The notes under the pieces were generated by a model. It did not search any database. It saw nothing but the letters and a program-made list of their open reading frames with translations, and was not told the origin of the DNA. A DNA stretch of 64,000 nt from CALVGQ01 sp964369385 (GTDB lineage Bacteria; Bacillota_I; Bacilli_A; Erysipelotrichales; Erysipelotrichaceae): positions 122,472 through 186,471 of the forward strand of contig CAYJEY010000002.1 in assembly GCA_964369385.1 (NCBI GenBank), written 5' to 3'. The position numbers and the translations under genes are program-made. Below, in pieces: positions 34,090 through 42,527 of the stretch (positions within the stretch are counted from its first letter, which is position 1; each line of letters opens with the position of its first letter).

Positions 34090-34697
34090 GATGATATTTC
34101 CTTTTCTAAAAGTTGGGTACCGATTGAACGAGGAATAAACTTCCCTTTTGTCATATTGGTAATTCTTTCGATGATATCACTATCTTGTGAGTAAAAGTGA
34201 TAAGTAATCGAAACATCATACTGTTTATCAGTAATTGTGCAGTATTGAGGGAGGTAATGATCTAATTGGTTAATGTAGTCATAGCTAAATTCCAATGTAT
34301 ATAGCTCCACGTTTAATAATTCTAATTTTGGTGCGTGATGGATAGCTTGTGTAACACAATTTGAGTAGGCTCGTATGAGTCCCCCTGTTCCTAATTTGAT
34401 ACCACCAAAATATCGAGTCACAACAACACATGTATCAATGAGATGATTGTTTCTAAGTGAAGTAAGCATAGGAACTCCTGCTGTTCCACTAGGTTCACCA
34501 TCATCACTGCATCGTTGAATTTCATGATTGTGACCCAAAACATATGCACTACAATGATGATTTGCATCAGGATGTTGTTTTTTTATTGATGCAATGTATT
34601 GCTTCGCCTCTTCTTCTGAACTTATTTTAATGATATTAGTAATGAATGTCGAACGCTCAATATCAACAGTATGTATAAATTCTCTTGCAATTCTCAT
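34086..34697 (-). CDS. yigZ: YigZ/IMPACT-family protein (YvyE)
   Basis: 203 residues. UPF0029 N-terminal motif HCSAYVLGHNHEIQRCSDDGEPSGTAG is followed by VVVTRYFGGIKLGTGGLIRAYSN; a DUF1949 ferredoxin-like domain forms the C-terminus. Possibly linked to translation under stress, as for IMPACT; role in bacteria is open. GAGGTGAGC before ATG. Confidence 0.92.
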   Translation of the reverse strand: MRIAREFIHTVDIERSTFITNIIKISSEEEAKQYIASIKKQHPDANHHCSAYVLGHNHEIQRCSDDGEPSGTAGVPMLTSLRNNHLIDTCVVVTRYFGGIKLGTGGLIRAYSNCVTQAIHHAPKLELLNVELYTLEFSYDYINQLDHYLPQYCTITDKQYDVSITYHFYSQDSDIIERITNMTKGKFIPRSIGTQLLEKEISS

Positions 34698-34869
34698 GTG
34701 CTCACCTCGATTACACTACATATTGTAACGCATCAAGCAAAGAAATTAAACCATATAATTCCATGTAATTGCTCGAATAATTACGAATTATGGTAGGTCT
34801 TGCAAGTTTTGCTTGCAGTTGTAGTGTGATTCCGTTATACTTGGAAAGTTGTCAAAACGGAGGTACAAG

Positions 34870-36219
34870 ATGCAAGAAAATAAATCAGATAAATTAGGAA
34901 CCATGCCAATTGGAGAATTACTATATAAAATGAGTGTACCTGCAGTAATTTCTATGATCATTCAAGCGCTTTATAATATTGTTGACAGTATGTATGTTGC
35001 TCAACTAGGACAAGATGCTCTATTTGCAATGGGACTTGTATTTCCAATGCAAATGTTAAGTTTATCAGTAGCCTTAGGTTGTGGAGCGGGTACAAATGCA
35101 TTGCTTGCAAGAAGACTTGGACAAAAGAGACAAGATCATGCCAATCAAACTGCGACTACAGGTGTTCTACTTGCTCTGTTTCACTCCCTAATTATTTTAT
35201 TAATTGGAATCTTTGCAAGTGAAGTTTTTCTAAGTATGTTTACAGATAATACGGAGATTATCTCAATGGGAAGCACTTATTTATATATTGTTATGGGGTT
35301 TTCTTTAGGACAACACATACAAATTGTATGTGAGCGTATCTTACAAGCGACGGGAAACATGATTGTTCCAATGATTGCTCTTATGATTTCAGCTCTAACT
35401 AATATCATCCTCGACCCTATTTTCATCTTCGGATACTTTGGTGTTCCAGCGATGGGAATTGCAGGGGCTGCCTTAGCAACAGTCATTGGTCAGTGGATCG
35501 GGATGTTTTATATTTTAGCAGTGCTCTTTTTCAAAAAACATGATGTCAAAGTTACTTTTAAAAATTTTAAACTAGAGCTTATATGTATCAATAAAATATA
35601 TCTTGTCGGTATTCCAGCGATGGTAATGAATGCAATTAGTTCATTCACTGTGACGCTCTTGAATACAATACTTGTCGGATTTAGTGATACGGCGGTCAAT
35701 GTATTGAGTATTTATTTCAAAGTACAGTCATTTGTTTTTATGCCTATCTTCGGCATTACAAATGGGGCTATGCCAATTTTAGCTTATAATTATGGTGCAA
35801 GAAATAAACAAAGGTTTGAAGATACAATAAAACTTATGCTAAAAGTAAGTCTAATTATCATGATTGCTGGAAGTGCCTTCTTTCTCTTCTTCCCAGATGC
35901 AATTTTAGGAATGTTTAACCCTACCCCTGAGTTACTTGAAATTGGAAGAGTATCATTTCGAATTATTTGCATTCACTTTGTGTTTGCAGCAGTTTCGATT
36001 GTGTTAAGTTCGGTATTTCAAGCATTGGGGCTTGGTGTATCAAGTTTAGCTTTATCAGTGCTAAGACAAATTGTACTGTTGGTTCCCTTAGCCTATCTAT
36101 TCTCACAATGGATTGGACTTACTGGTGTGTGGTGGTCATACTTAGTAGCAGAGGTAGTTGTTGCTGTTGTGTTTACTCCAATTGCCTTAAAAGCAATTAA
36201 AACACGCTTTTTAGTATAA
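34870..36219 (+). CDS. MATE-family efflux transporter
   Basis: About 449 residues, 12 membrane helices, MATE motifs VPAVISMIIQALYNIVDSMYV and FMPIFGITNGAMPILAYNYGA. The ATG at 34870 has GGAGG at 6 bases and is preferred over an upstream TTG (34849) in which the GGAGG would be coding. Na+- or H+-driven exporter, substrate unknown. Confidence 0.92.
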   Translation: MQENKSDKLGTMPIGELLYKMSVPAVISMIIQALYNIVDSMYVAQLGQDALFAMGLVFPMQMLSLSVALGCGAGTNALLARRLGQKRQDHANQTATTGVLLALFHSLIILLIGIFASEVFLSMFTDNTEIISMGSTYLYIVMGFSLGQHIQIVCERILQATGNMIVPMIALMISALTNIILDPIFIFGYFGVPAMGIAGAALATVIGQWIGMFYILAVLFFKKHDVKVTFKNFKLELICINKIYLVGIPAMVMNAISSFTVTLLNTILVGFSDTAVNVLSIYFKVQSFVFMPIFGITNGAMPILAYNYGARNKQRFEDTIKLMLKVSLIIMIAGSAFFLFFPDAILGMFNPTPELLEIGRVSFRIICIHFVFAAVSIVLSSVFQALGLGVSSLALSVLRQIVLLVPLAYLFSQWIGLTGVWWSYLVAEVVVAVVFTPIALKAIKTRFLV

Positions 36220-36325
36220 AGAATGTGAAATTGTCAAAAATATAAATAAGGTAATGCAAAATGGAAATCTTATGTTATATTAAAATTAACTACAGTAAGA
36301 TTATTAACCAAATTAGGAGGTGCCT

Positions 36326-36523
36326 ATGTATCAAGTATTATTAGTAGATTGCCCACCTTGCTTTAAAAGAGTATTGACTTTCAATGCTGAAGCACTCGAA
36401 AAATTCACGTCATTAAATTTCTTTCTGCAACGCAACTTAGCAAATTATGTAGCTAACGGTGAAAACAATATTGATATGAAGAATCGTATTGATGAAGTCA
36501 TAGATAGATTAAAAGAAATGTAG
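36326..36523 (+). CDS. Small protein of unknown function
   Basis: 65 residues beginning MYQVLLVDCPPCFKRVLTFN, ending in an acidic/basic helix (MKNRIDEVIDRLKEM). AGGAGG lies 5 bases before the ATG (36326). One CPPC pair (residues 9-12 region) could be redox or metal active. No family recognised; ribosome site and terminator support a real gene. Confidence 0.7.
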   Translation: MYQVLLVDCPPCFKRVLTFNAEALEKFTSLNFFLQRNLANYVANGENNIDMKNRIDEVIDRLKEM

Positions 36524-36532
36524 TCCAAATGA

Positions 36533-36588
36533 AAAACTCAAGTTCGTTTATCCCCTATTATGCGGAATGGAAAACTTGAGTTTTTTTT
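36533..36588. terminator. Bidirectional terminator
   Basis: AAAACTCAAGTT (36533-36544) and AACTTGAGTTTT (36573-36584) form a 12-bp stem, with T-runs on the plus side. Between the small gene and the convergent EAL gene. Confidence 0.82.
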
Positions 36589-37834
36589 ATTTACAATTCA
36601 ATTTTTCGAAAGGTTCAGGTTTTGCGAAGAGATAACCTTGTGAATAATCTACTTGGTATTGAATGAGGATACTTTGAATTTCCTCATTCTCAACATACTC
36701 AGCAACAATTGTGGCATTGATAAGCTTAGCCATATAACAAATTGAATCTAGAATAATTCGATTTTCTTGTTTAGTAGCGAGGTGTTTAATGATTTCTCCA
36801 TCAATCTTGATAATATCAGGACGGAGTGCGATTACTGAAATGTAGGTAGCAAATCCTACTCCAAAATCATCGATAGCAATTTTACAACCTAGTGATTTTA
36901 CTTCAATCAAAAAATTCATTAAATCATCTAAATTCTGGTAATTTTCTGTTTCTACAAATTCAATGGTAATTCGATGAGGTTCTTTGAAGTCTTTAATACG
37001 CGCAAGTAATGAGTTGCGACATTCAACTGAATCAACGTCATATGAGGATATATTGATGTTTACTTCACAGTGTGAATTCTCAAATAACTTTAGTGTCTTA
37101 TCAATCATAATATTACTGATGGTATTATATAAATTAAATTTTTTTGCGACATCTAAAAAGACATAAGGAAAAATTACTTTACCGTCTGCATCAATGAGAC
37201 GTATCAAGGCTTCGTACTTAGTAATTTTATTTTCGTGATTATCATAAATACCTTGGAAATAGGGAGTAATTGCATCATGTTCAATTGCATAGTTTAAGAG
37301 AGTATAAGTTTCATAATCTTGTTTTAATTTCATTTCGATAAGTTGTTTTTCATTTCGAGAAACTAAGAAGTTCTCAATCGATTCTTTATGATAAAAAGCA
37401 GTTGCGAGTGCATGATCAAGCATATTTTCTTGTTTAAACACAAGAATAAATTTAGAGATACCACTAATTTGTGTCTTAGATGACGTCGATCGCTCAAAAC
37501 GATGATAAAATCCTTTCATAATATCCATAAATTCATCATCACTGATTTCGTCATTTGTTGCTACAATAAATGATTTAAAAGAAAGTGAGTATACAAAAAC
37601 TTGGTGATTGATTTGAGATTCTTTCAACATTGTAACAACAATTTTGAGAACATCTTTAATGCTTTGATTATAAGCGTCATGACCAACATATGCAGTAAGC
37701 ATCCCTGCATTTACTATCTCAGTTAAACACAATTTAGAAAATTTCTTTTCTTTCAAGTCAACTTCGTATTTATTATAATTATATACACCAAATCGATGAT
37801 CAATATATTGGTTTTCAAATGCTATTTTTTTCAT
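36587..37834 (-). CDS. EAL-domain protein (c-di-GMP phosphodiesterase-like)
   Basis: 415 residues. C-terminal EAL domain (about 185-415) with the main catalytic motifs: YEALIRL (EAL), NINISS (Asn), EFVETE (Glu), IAIDDFGVGF (metal Asp pair), IIKIDGEII (Lys), VAEYVE (Glu) and QGYLFAKP. The set looks complete, so c-di-GMP hydrolysis is plausible. The first 180 residues look like a degenerate GGDEF domain without a GGDEF motif, perhaps a sensor. No diguanylate cyclase is in the window. Confidence 0.88.
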   Translation of the reverse strand: MKKIAFENQYIDHRFGVYNYNKYEVDLKEKKFSKLCLTEIVNAGMLTAYVGHDAYNQSIKDVLKIVVTMLKESQINHQVFVYSLSFKSFIVATNDEISDDEFMDIMKGFYHRFERSTSSKTQISGISKFILVFKQENMLDHALATAFYHKESIENFLVSRNEKQLIEMKLKQDYETYTLLNYAIEHDAITPYFQGIYDNHENKITKYEALIRLIDADGKVIFPYVFLDVAKKFNLYNTISNIMIDKTLKLFENSHCEVNINISSYDVDSVECRNSLLARIKDFKEPHRITIEFVETENYQNLDDLMNFLIEVKSLGCKIAIDDFGVGFATYISVIALRPDIIKIDGEIIKHLATKQENRIILDSICYMAKLINATIVAEYVENEEIQSILIQYQVDYSQGYLFAKPEPFEKLNCK

Positions 37835-38316
37835 GGATTACACCAACACAAATTTATGTATTTTCTGTCCTTTCAACTTTGAAATAAAGATAAGATAATT
37901 ATGACAGTTATTTGAATATTTGTAAATTGAAAGCGCTTAAATGACATTGAATCATAAAATATTTAACAAATAGTGTAATTTAAAGAAAATAAGTATAGAG
38001 ATATTGCAAGAGATAATAAAGTACATAAATGTGTATTGATATCATCATCTGATATAAAATCTGTAGTAATCGGATTACCTAAGGCTAGTAGAAAAAACTA
38101 TAAAAATTTAGAGATATTTTTGGAAAGGAAAAAGAGTGTATTTCTTCTTTTTTAGTAAATAAAAGACACGAAGTAATCATAAATTTATACAAATAAATAT
38201 ACTTTTAAACTAATCAAAAGCATAACTATATGATATAGTTAAATTGGAAATAGATGGATATAGGATTTTTCAACAAGTAATTAACAAGGCTGTATATGAT
38301 AAAGGAGGACCACACG
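37835..38316. other. Long AT-rich intergenic region
   Basis: A 480-bp gap between the divergent EAL and PepD-like genes. It has a cre-like sequence and a perfect inverted repeat GTAATC-G-GATTAC (38066-38078) about 240 bases before the dipeptidase start. No RNA gene, and no coding region with a ribosome site, was seen. Confidence 0.5.
37928..37941. promoter_or_regulatory. cre-like site (CcpA)
   Basis: TGAAAGCGCTTAAA agrees with 13 of 14 positions of the catabolite-responsive element pattern TGWAANCGNTNWCA. It lies 94 bases upstream of the EAL gene start. A CcpA gene is not in the window. Confidence 0.35.
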
Positions 38317-39747
38317 ATGTTTGATCTAACGAAATCTTACTACAAGTACTTTAACGATGTTTTAAAAATTCCTCATACAACGGCAAATGAGAGACAATTA
38401 AGTAATTACTTGGTTGCATTTGCAACAACAAATCAATTCAAATATGTGCAAGATATATTTGGGAATGTGGTTATTTATAAAGAGGCTTATTTTGGGCAAG
38501 AAAATCGCGATAAAATAATTCTGCATACATATATAGACATGGCTTATGAAAAGGAAGAAGAAGTAGATCATGATTGTTTAACCGAGCCAGTAAGATATGA
38601 AATAGTAGATGGATGGATTCATGGAGATGGAACTTCTATCGGTGCTAATGCATGTGCAGGAATCAGTTATATTTTATCAATACTTGAAAGCACGACTGTG
38701 GCTCATCCTGCACTTGAATGTGTGTTTACTGTTCAAGAGAAGACGGGATTACTTGGGTGTATGCAGTTAAAGAAAGAATATTTTGAAGCACATCGTATGA
38801 TTTACCTAGGTTCTGGAAGCGAAGGTGTTGTCGTTACTTCAGCAGCTGGAGGACGAGTAATCGAGTTAGAGAAAAAGTTTGCCTTTGAAAAAATTGAGAT
38901 ACCTACGTATGAGCTCAGTGTTTATGGTTTATTAGGAGGCAACTCTGGGAATCATATTAATTTACAACGCGGTAATGCAAACAAAATTGCCGCTCGTGTG
39001 ATGTGGGAATTAGCTAAACGAGGAGTTCATTTTCAATTGATTGAAATTGAAGGTGGAAATAAAGAGACGACAATTCCTCGCGAATGTCTCATTACATTTG
39101 CTTCAAATGATAAAATTGAAAGAATTCAAGAAGTCATTGAATCGATTAAATGTGCCATTTTAAATGAGTTAGAGGCAACAGATCCAAAAGTAGAAATATG
39201 CTTTGTGAAGACAAATGTGGCTAATAAAGCAATGAATGTAGATGATTCAAAAAAAGTCATTCAATTTGTGATGGCGTTAAGAAATGGATTGATTGCTAGA
39301 GATGTACGAATCAATCATTTGCCACTAGCTTCAATTAATATGGGAATCTTCAGGTTAAGTGAAACAGGCGTATTTATTGTATTTGCCTTACGTAGTAGTA
39401 TGGATAGTTGGATAGAAGTAATGAGTGATGAGATTCAATGTAATTGTGATGCTTTTGGTTACATTTATGAAAGTGTATATCATTTTCCAGGGTGGGCATA
39501 TCAAAATGGCTCGACTCTTAGACGGTTATATAAGGAAATCTATCATGATACGTTCAAAAAGGATTTGCAATTTGAGGCAACACATTCAGGTAGTGAGTGC
39601 GGGGTGTTTTGCAACCTGATTCCAAATATTGATATCATCACGTGTGCACCATTAATTAAAAACTCACATACACCATTTGAGTGCATGGATTTAGATTCAT
39701 TTGAAATAACATATGATTTATTAGTAAAGTTATTAGAGAAATGCTAG
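38317..39747 (+). CDS. PepD-like (M20C) dipeptidase homologue lacking most metal ligands
   Basis: 476 residues from an ATG with AAAGGAGG 8 bases upstream (an earlier ATG at 38296 lacks one). Overall layout and segments match aminoacyl-histidine dipeptidase PepD, but ligands are replaced: HxD becomes Tyr72-Ile-Asp74; the bridging Asp in GADNG becomes Asn111; the Glu pair becomes Glu141-Lys142; the Asp of DSEEEG becomes Gly165; GGHSG becomes GGNSG (Asn209). The C-terminal His of HSGSECG is kept. Zinc catalysis therefore looks impossible, although the reading frame is intact. Probably a pseudoenzyme with a binding or regulatory role. Confidence 0.85.
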   Translation: MFDLTKSYYKYFNDVLKIPHTTANERQLSNYLVAFATTNQFKYVQDIFGNVVIYKEAYFGQENRDKIILHTYIDMAYEKEEEVDHDCLTEPVRYEIVDGWIHGDGTSIGANACAGISYILSILESTTVAHPALECVFTVQEKTGLLGCMQLKKEYFEAHRMIYLGSGSEGVVVTSAAGGRVIELEKKFAFEKIEIPTYELSVYGLLGGNSGNHINLQRGNANKIAARVMWELAKRGVHFQLIEIEGGNKETTIPRECLITFASNDKIERIQEVIESIKCAILNELEATDPKVEICFVKTNVANKAMNVDDSKKVIQFVMALRNGLIARDVRINHLPLASINMGIFRLSETGVFIVFALRSSMDSWIEVMSDEIQCNCDAFGYIYESVYHFPGWAYQNGSTLRRLYKEIYHDTFKKDLQFEATHSGSECGVFCNLIPNIDIITCAPLIKNSHTPFECMDLDSFEITYDLLVKLLEKC

Positions 39748-39765
39748 AAACATAGGAGAACAGAA

Positions 39766-41100
39766 ATGAAAGTGGTAAAGGGTTTAGTTGTATTGGGATT
39801 AAGTATCTTGTTGGTGGGGTGTACAAGTACGCCTGAAGTGGAGAAGGTAGCTGAGCAAAATTATGTGGAAGTTTTTGAAGGAACTTATCAAGAAGTTGCG
39901 ACTTACTACGTTGAAGCCCTGCAAGCGAAAGAGTATGAAGTGTTAAAGACACACTTCGAATATGATGTTGTGATGGCAGATGATGTAATGCTTGAGCAGG
40001 TTACCCTTATGTTAGCGATGACACTAGAGAGTAGTGGAGATATTGAAGAGGTAAAACCATTCAATGAATACTCACAGGGAGAATATGTGATTGTACAAGC
40101 TCCACTCGTGTGCACAGAAGAAAACTTCACTTTAAACTTGGTATTTAACAATTCCGGAGAAATTGCAGGGATAAATTTTGTCGAGTTCATTGAGACAAGT
40201 ATAAGTGAGCCAATCGTACAAGCCCCACAAAATAGTACACTTGTCGACTTACCATTAGTTATGCGAGATGGTTTAGAATTGAATGGAGTACTAACATTAC
40301 CAGAGTGGATAGAGCCAGGTCCTGTAGTAATTTTAGTGCATGGTTCAGGACCAAACGATATGAATGAAACACTTTATGGGAATACTGTGTTTCGTGATTT
40401 AGCATATCAGTTGGCTCAAGAAGGAATCGCTACTTATCGTTACGACAAACGAACATTTGTCGATCCTAACTCACTAAATCATGCTGATGCGACATTATAT
40501 GATGAAGTCATTAATGATGTTGAGGATATCTATTCAATATTAAAAACAAGGGAAGATATAAATCAAGAACAAATATATGTTTTGGGACATAGTTTAGGTG
40601 GTATGAGTATTCCACGTATTGCTCATGAAATTGATGCAGCGGGGTATGTGATGATGGCAGCACCTGCATCCAATTTTTATGACTTGATGGAATATCAATT
40701 AAATTATTTAGCCAACTTTAATGGAGAAAATTCTGAGCTCCAAAGACAACTTGAACAAGTTACTGAATTAGCGGAAGGAGAAACTGTATTTGGTGTAGGA
40801 GCATCTTATTGGAATGATATATTAAGTTATGATCAGTTGAGTGAAGCTAGTAATATTAGTGTTCCAGTGCTAGTGCTTCAAGGAGAAGAAGATTATCAAG
40901 TACCAATGAGTGAATATGAAACTTGGAAAGCAATTTATTTGGAAAATAAATTATGGACATTTATTAGTTATCCTGGACTTTCTCACTTGATGATGGAAGG
41001 GAACCTAACAAAATCACCAGATACTTATTATACGATAAAACAAAATGTAGATGAACGTATTGCGATAGATATCGCAAACTTTATCGAAGCCAATCAATGA
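39766..41100 (+). CDS. Lipoprotein with DUF3887-like domain and alpha/beta hydrolase
   Basis: 444 residues. Lipobox LVGC (Cys19). Residues about 30-135 resemble DUF3887 (FEGTYQEVATYYVEALQAKEY). The hydrolase part has oxyanion HGSGPNDMN, nucleophile GHSLGG (Ser), acid in LVLQGEEDYQVP (Asp) and His in PGLSHLMMEG, so the triad is complete. An exported esterase or acyl hydrolase of unknown substrate. It starts 18 bases after the PepD-like gene and is probably in its operon. Confidence 0.88.
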   Translation: MKVVKGLVVLGLSILLVGCTSTPEVEKVAEQNYVEVFEGTYQEVATYYVEALQAKEYEVLKTHFEYDVVMADDVMLEQVTLMLAMTLESSGDIEEVKPFNEYSQGEYVIVQAPLVCTEENFTLNLVFNNSGEIAGINFVEFIETSISEPIVQAPQNSTLVDLPLVMRDGLELNGVLTLPEWIEPGPVVILVHGSGPNDMNETLYGNTVFRDLAYQLAQEGIATYRYDKRTFVDPNSLNHADATLYDEVINDVEDIYSILKTREDINQEQIYVLGHSLGGMSIPRIAHEIDAAGYVMMAAPASNFYDLMEYQLNYLANFNGENSELQRQLEQVTELAEGETVFGVGASYWNDILSYDQLSEASNISVPVLVLQGEEDYQVPMSEYETWKAIYLENKLWTFISYPGLSHLMMEGNLTKSPDTYYTIKQNVDERIAIDIANFIEANQ

Positions 41101-41362
41101 GATAGAGAGAACTAATAAGAAAAAGTAGAATCAGAAGTTGTAGGTTAAAAAAAGATACAATTAAATAAATGAATAATGTGCATATGATCATGTGGTCAGA
41201 CTTTCTTACAAGGAGTGCTGAAATGAGGATAAATAATCCAGCTTGAATCATTTGCACATTTATTGTAGATATTTCTAATGTTGTTTGATTATAAAATAGA
41301 AGTAGTACTAACCAAATGAGAAAGTAGACATGAAATAAAATGTTGGACTTAAGAAAATTCAA
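41081..41362 (-). CDS. Small hydrophobic membrane protein
   Basis: About 93 residues with three or four membrane helices. Overlaps the convergent hydrolase gene end by 20 bases. A TTG at 41362 preceded by AGAGGTGAT is the best start. No family recognised; it could be spurious, though ribosome site and hydrophobic pattern argue for a gene. Confidence 0.5.
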   Translation of the reverse strand: MNFLKSNILFHVYFLIWLVLLLFYNQTTLEISTINVQMIQAGLFILISALLVRKSDHMIICTLFIYLIVSFFNLQLLILLFLISSLYLIDWLR

Positions 41363-41425
41363 AGGAATCACCTCTATATATCATAGGAAAAAAGGTAATC
41401 ATTTAGAACGAAATGGAGAGAAATA

Positions 41426-41950
41426 ATGGAAGAGAAAAGAATAGGAAGTGAAAGAATATATGAAGGAAAAATTATTAATGTGCGACGAGATGAAGTGGAA
41501 ATCAATCAAAAAGTATATCCACGAGAAGTAGTGGAACATCATGGAGGCGTAGCAATCCTTGCGATGAATGATCAAAAAGAAATATTTTGTGTTACACAAT
41601 ATCGTTATGCACAACAACGAGTAATGATGGAGTTACCTGCAGGGAAACTAGAAAAAGGAGAAAATCCACTTCTTTGCGCACAAAGAGAACTACAAGAAGA
41701 AACAGGGTATAGTGCAAAAACTTGGAATTATTTAGGAGAACTTGTACCTACCGGTGCGTATCTAGAAGAAAAAATATACATGTATTTTGCCCAAGACTTG
41801 TCTTATGTAGGACAAAATTTAGATGAGGATGAACATGTTTCGGTAAGTCAACATTGTATGGAAGAGTTAGTTGAAATGATAATGAAAAATGAAATTATTG
41901 ATGCGAAAACAATAGCGATGATATTGATGGCACAAAAAAAGTGCATATAA
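41426..41950 (+). CDS. nudF: ADP-ribose pyrophosphatase (NudF-type Nudix hydrolase)
   Basis: 174 residues. The Nudix box is complete: GKLEKGENPLLCAQ then RELQEETGY. The N-terminal beta sheet segment REVVEHHGGVAILAM matches ADPRase. Hydrolyses ADP-ribose to AMP and ribose-5-phosphate. SD GGAGAG, monocistronic. Confidence 0.93.
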   Translation: MEEKRIGSERIYEGKIINVRRDEVEINQKVYPREVVEHHGGVAILAMNDQKEIFCVTQYRYAQQRVMMELPAGKLEKGENPLLCAQRELQEETGYSAKTWNYLGELVPTGAYLEEKIYMYFAQDLSYVGQNLDEDEHVSVSQHCMEELVEMIMKNEIIDAKTIAMILMAQKKCI

Positions 41951-42012
41951 GGTGTCAAAAAATATATTAGTGATTATAATAACCTTATAACTTAAGGAGG
42001 TTATTTAAAATT

Positions 42013-42390
42013 ATGGATAAATTACATGTATGTGAAGTTTGTAAGAATATTGCACACCTAGTAAACGATGCTGGTGTACCGTTATATTGTTGTGGAAGAC
42101 CAATGACAACATTGGTTGCGAACACAACTGAGGCAGCAACTGAAAAGCATTTACCAGTAGTATCTCAAGAAGGTAGTACAGTAACTGTATCGGTGGGAAG
42201 TGTACAGCATCCAATGAGTGAAGATCATCTAATTGATTGGGTTGCACTAAACACTACAACAGGATGGCAATACAAGAAATTAACACCGATAGATGCCCCA
42301 ATTGCAACGTTTGAGCTGACTCAGGGAACAACGGCCATTGCAGCTTATGAGTATTGCAATTTACATGGACTTTGGAAAACTGAAATCTAA
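42013..42390 (+). CDS. dfx: Desulfoferrodoxin (superoxide reductase)
   Basis: 125 residues, two-domain class. N-terminal desulforedoxin centre with CEVC and YCCGRPM cysteines. The catalytic centre has EKHLPV, HPMSEDHLIDW and YCNLHGLW (Cys and His iron ligands). Reduces superoxide without oxygen release, as in anaerobes. Strong AAGGAGG. TATAAT at 41975-41980 is a possible -10. Confidence 0.96.
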   Translation: MDKLHVCEVCKNIAHLVNDAGVPLYCCGRPMTTLVANTTEAATEKHLPVVSQEGSTVTVSVGSVQHPMSEDHLIDWVALNTTTGWQYKKLTPIDAPIATFELTQGTTAIAAYEYCNLHGLWKTEI

Positions 42391-42395
42391 TTATT

Positions 42396-42420
42396 AGCAC
42401 AGAGATTCTGTGCTTTTTTA
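42396..42420 (+). terminator. Terminator of dfx
   Basis: AGCACAGA (42396-42403), loop GAT, TCTGTGCT (42407-42414), then a T-run. Confidence 0.85.
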
Positions 42421-42527
42421 ATCTTTTTAAAAAAGAATATTCAAACGCGATTTTACTGGTATTATTGTATTTGACAAAGTAGTAAAAATAGTGGATTATG
42501 TAATGAGAAACAAGGTAGGAGATAAGT

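Noticed and set aside
34648..34654. Single Spo0A-like TGTCGAA (also inside gyrB, mfd and the sulfatase gene)
   Set aside because: Isolated boxes within coding sequence are expected by chance in 64 kb; no promoter context.
41974..41990. PerR box before dfx (TTATAAT-AACC-TTATAA)
   Set aside because: The half-site spacing does not fit the PerR pattern and it overlaps the probable -10.
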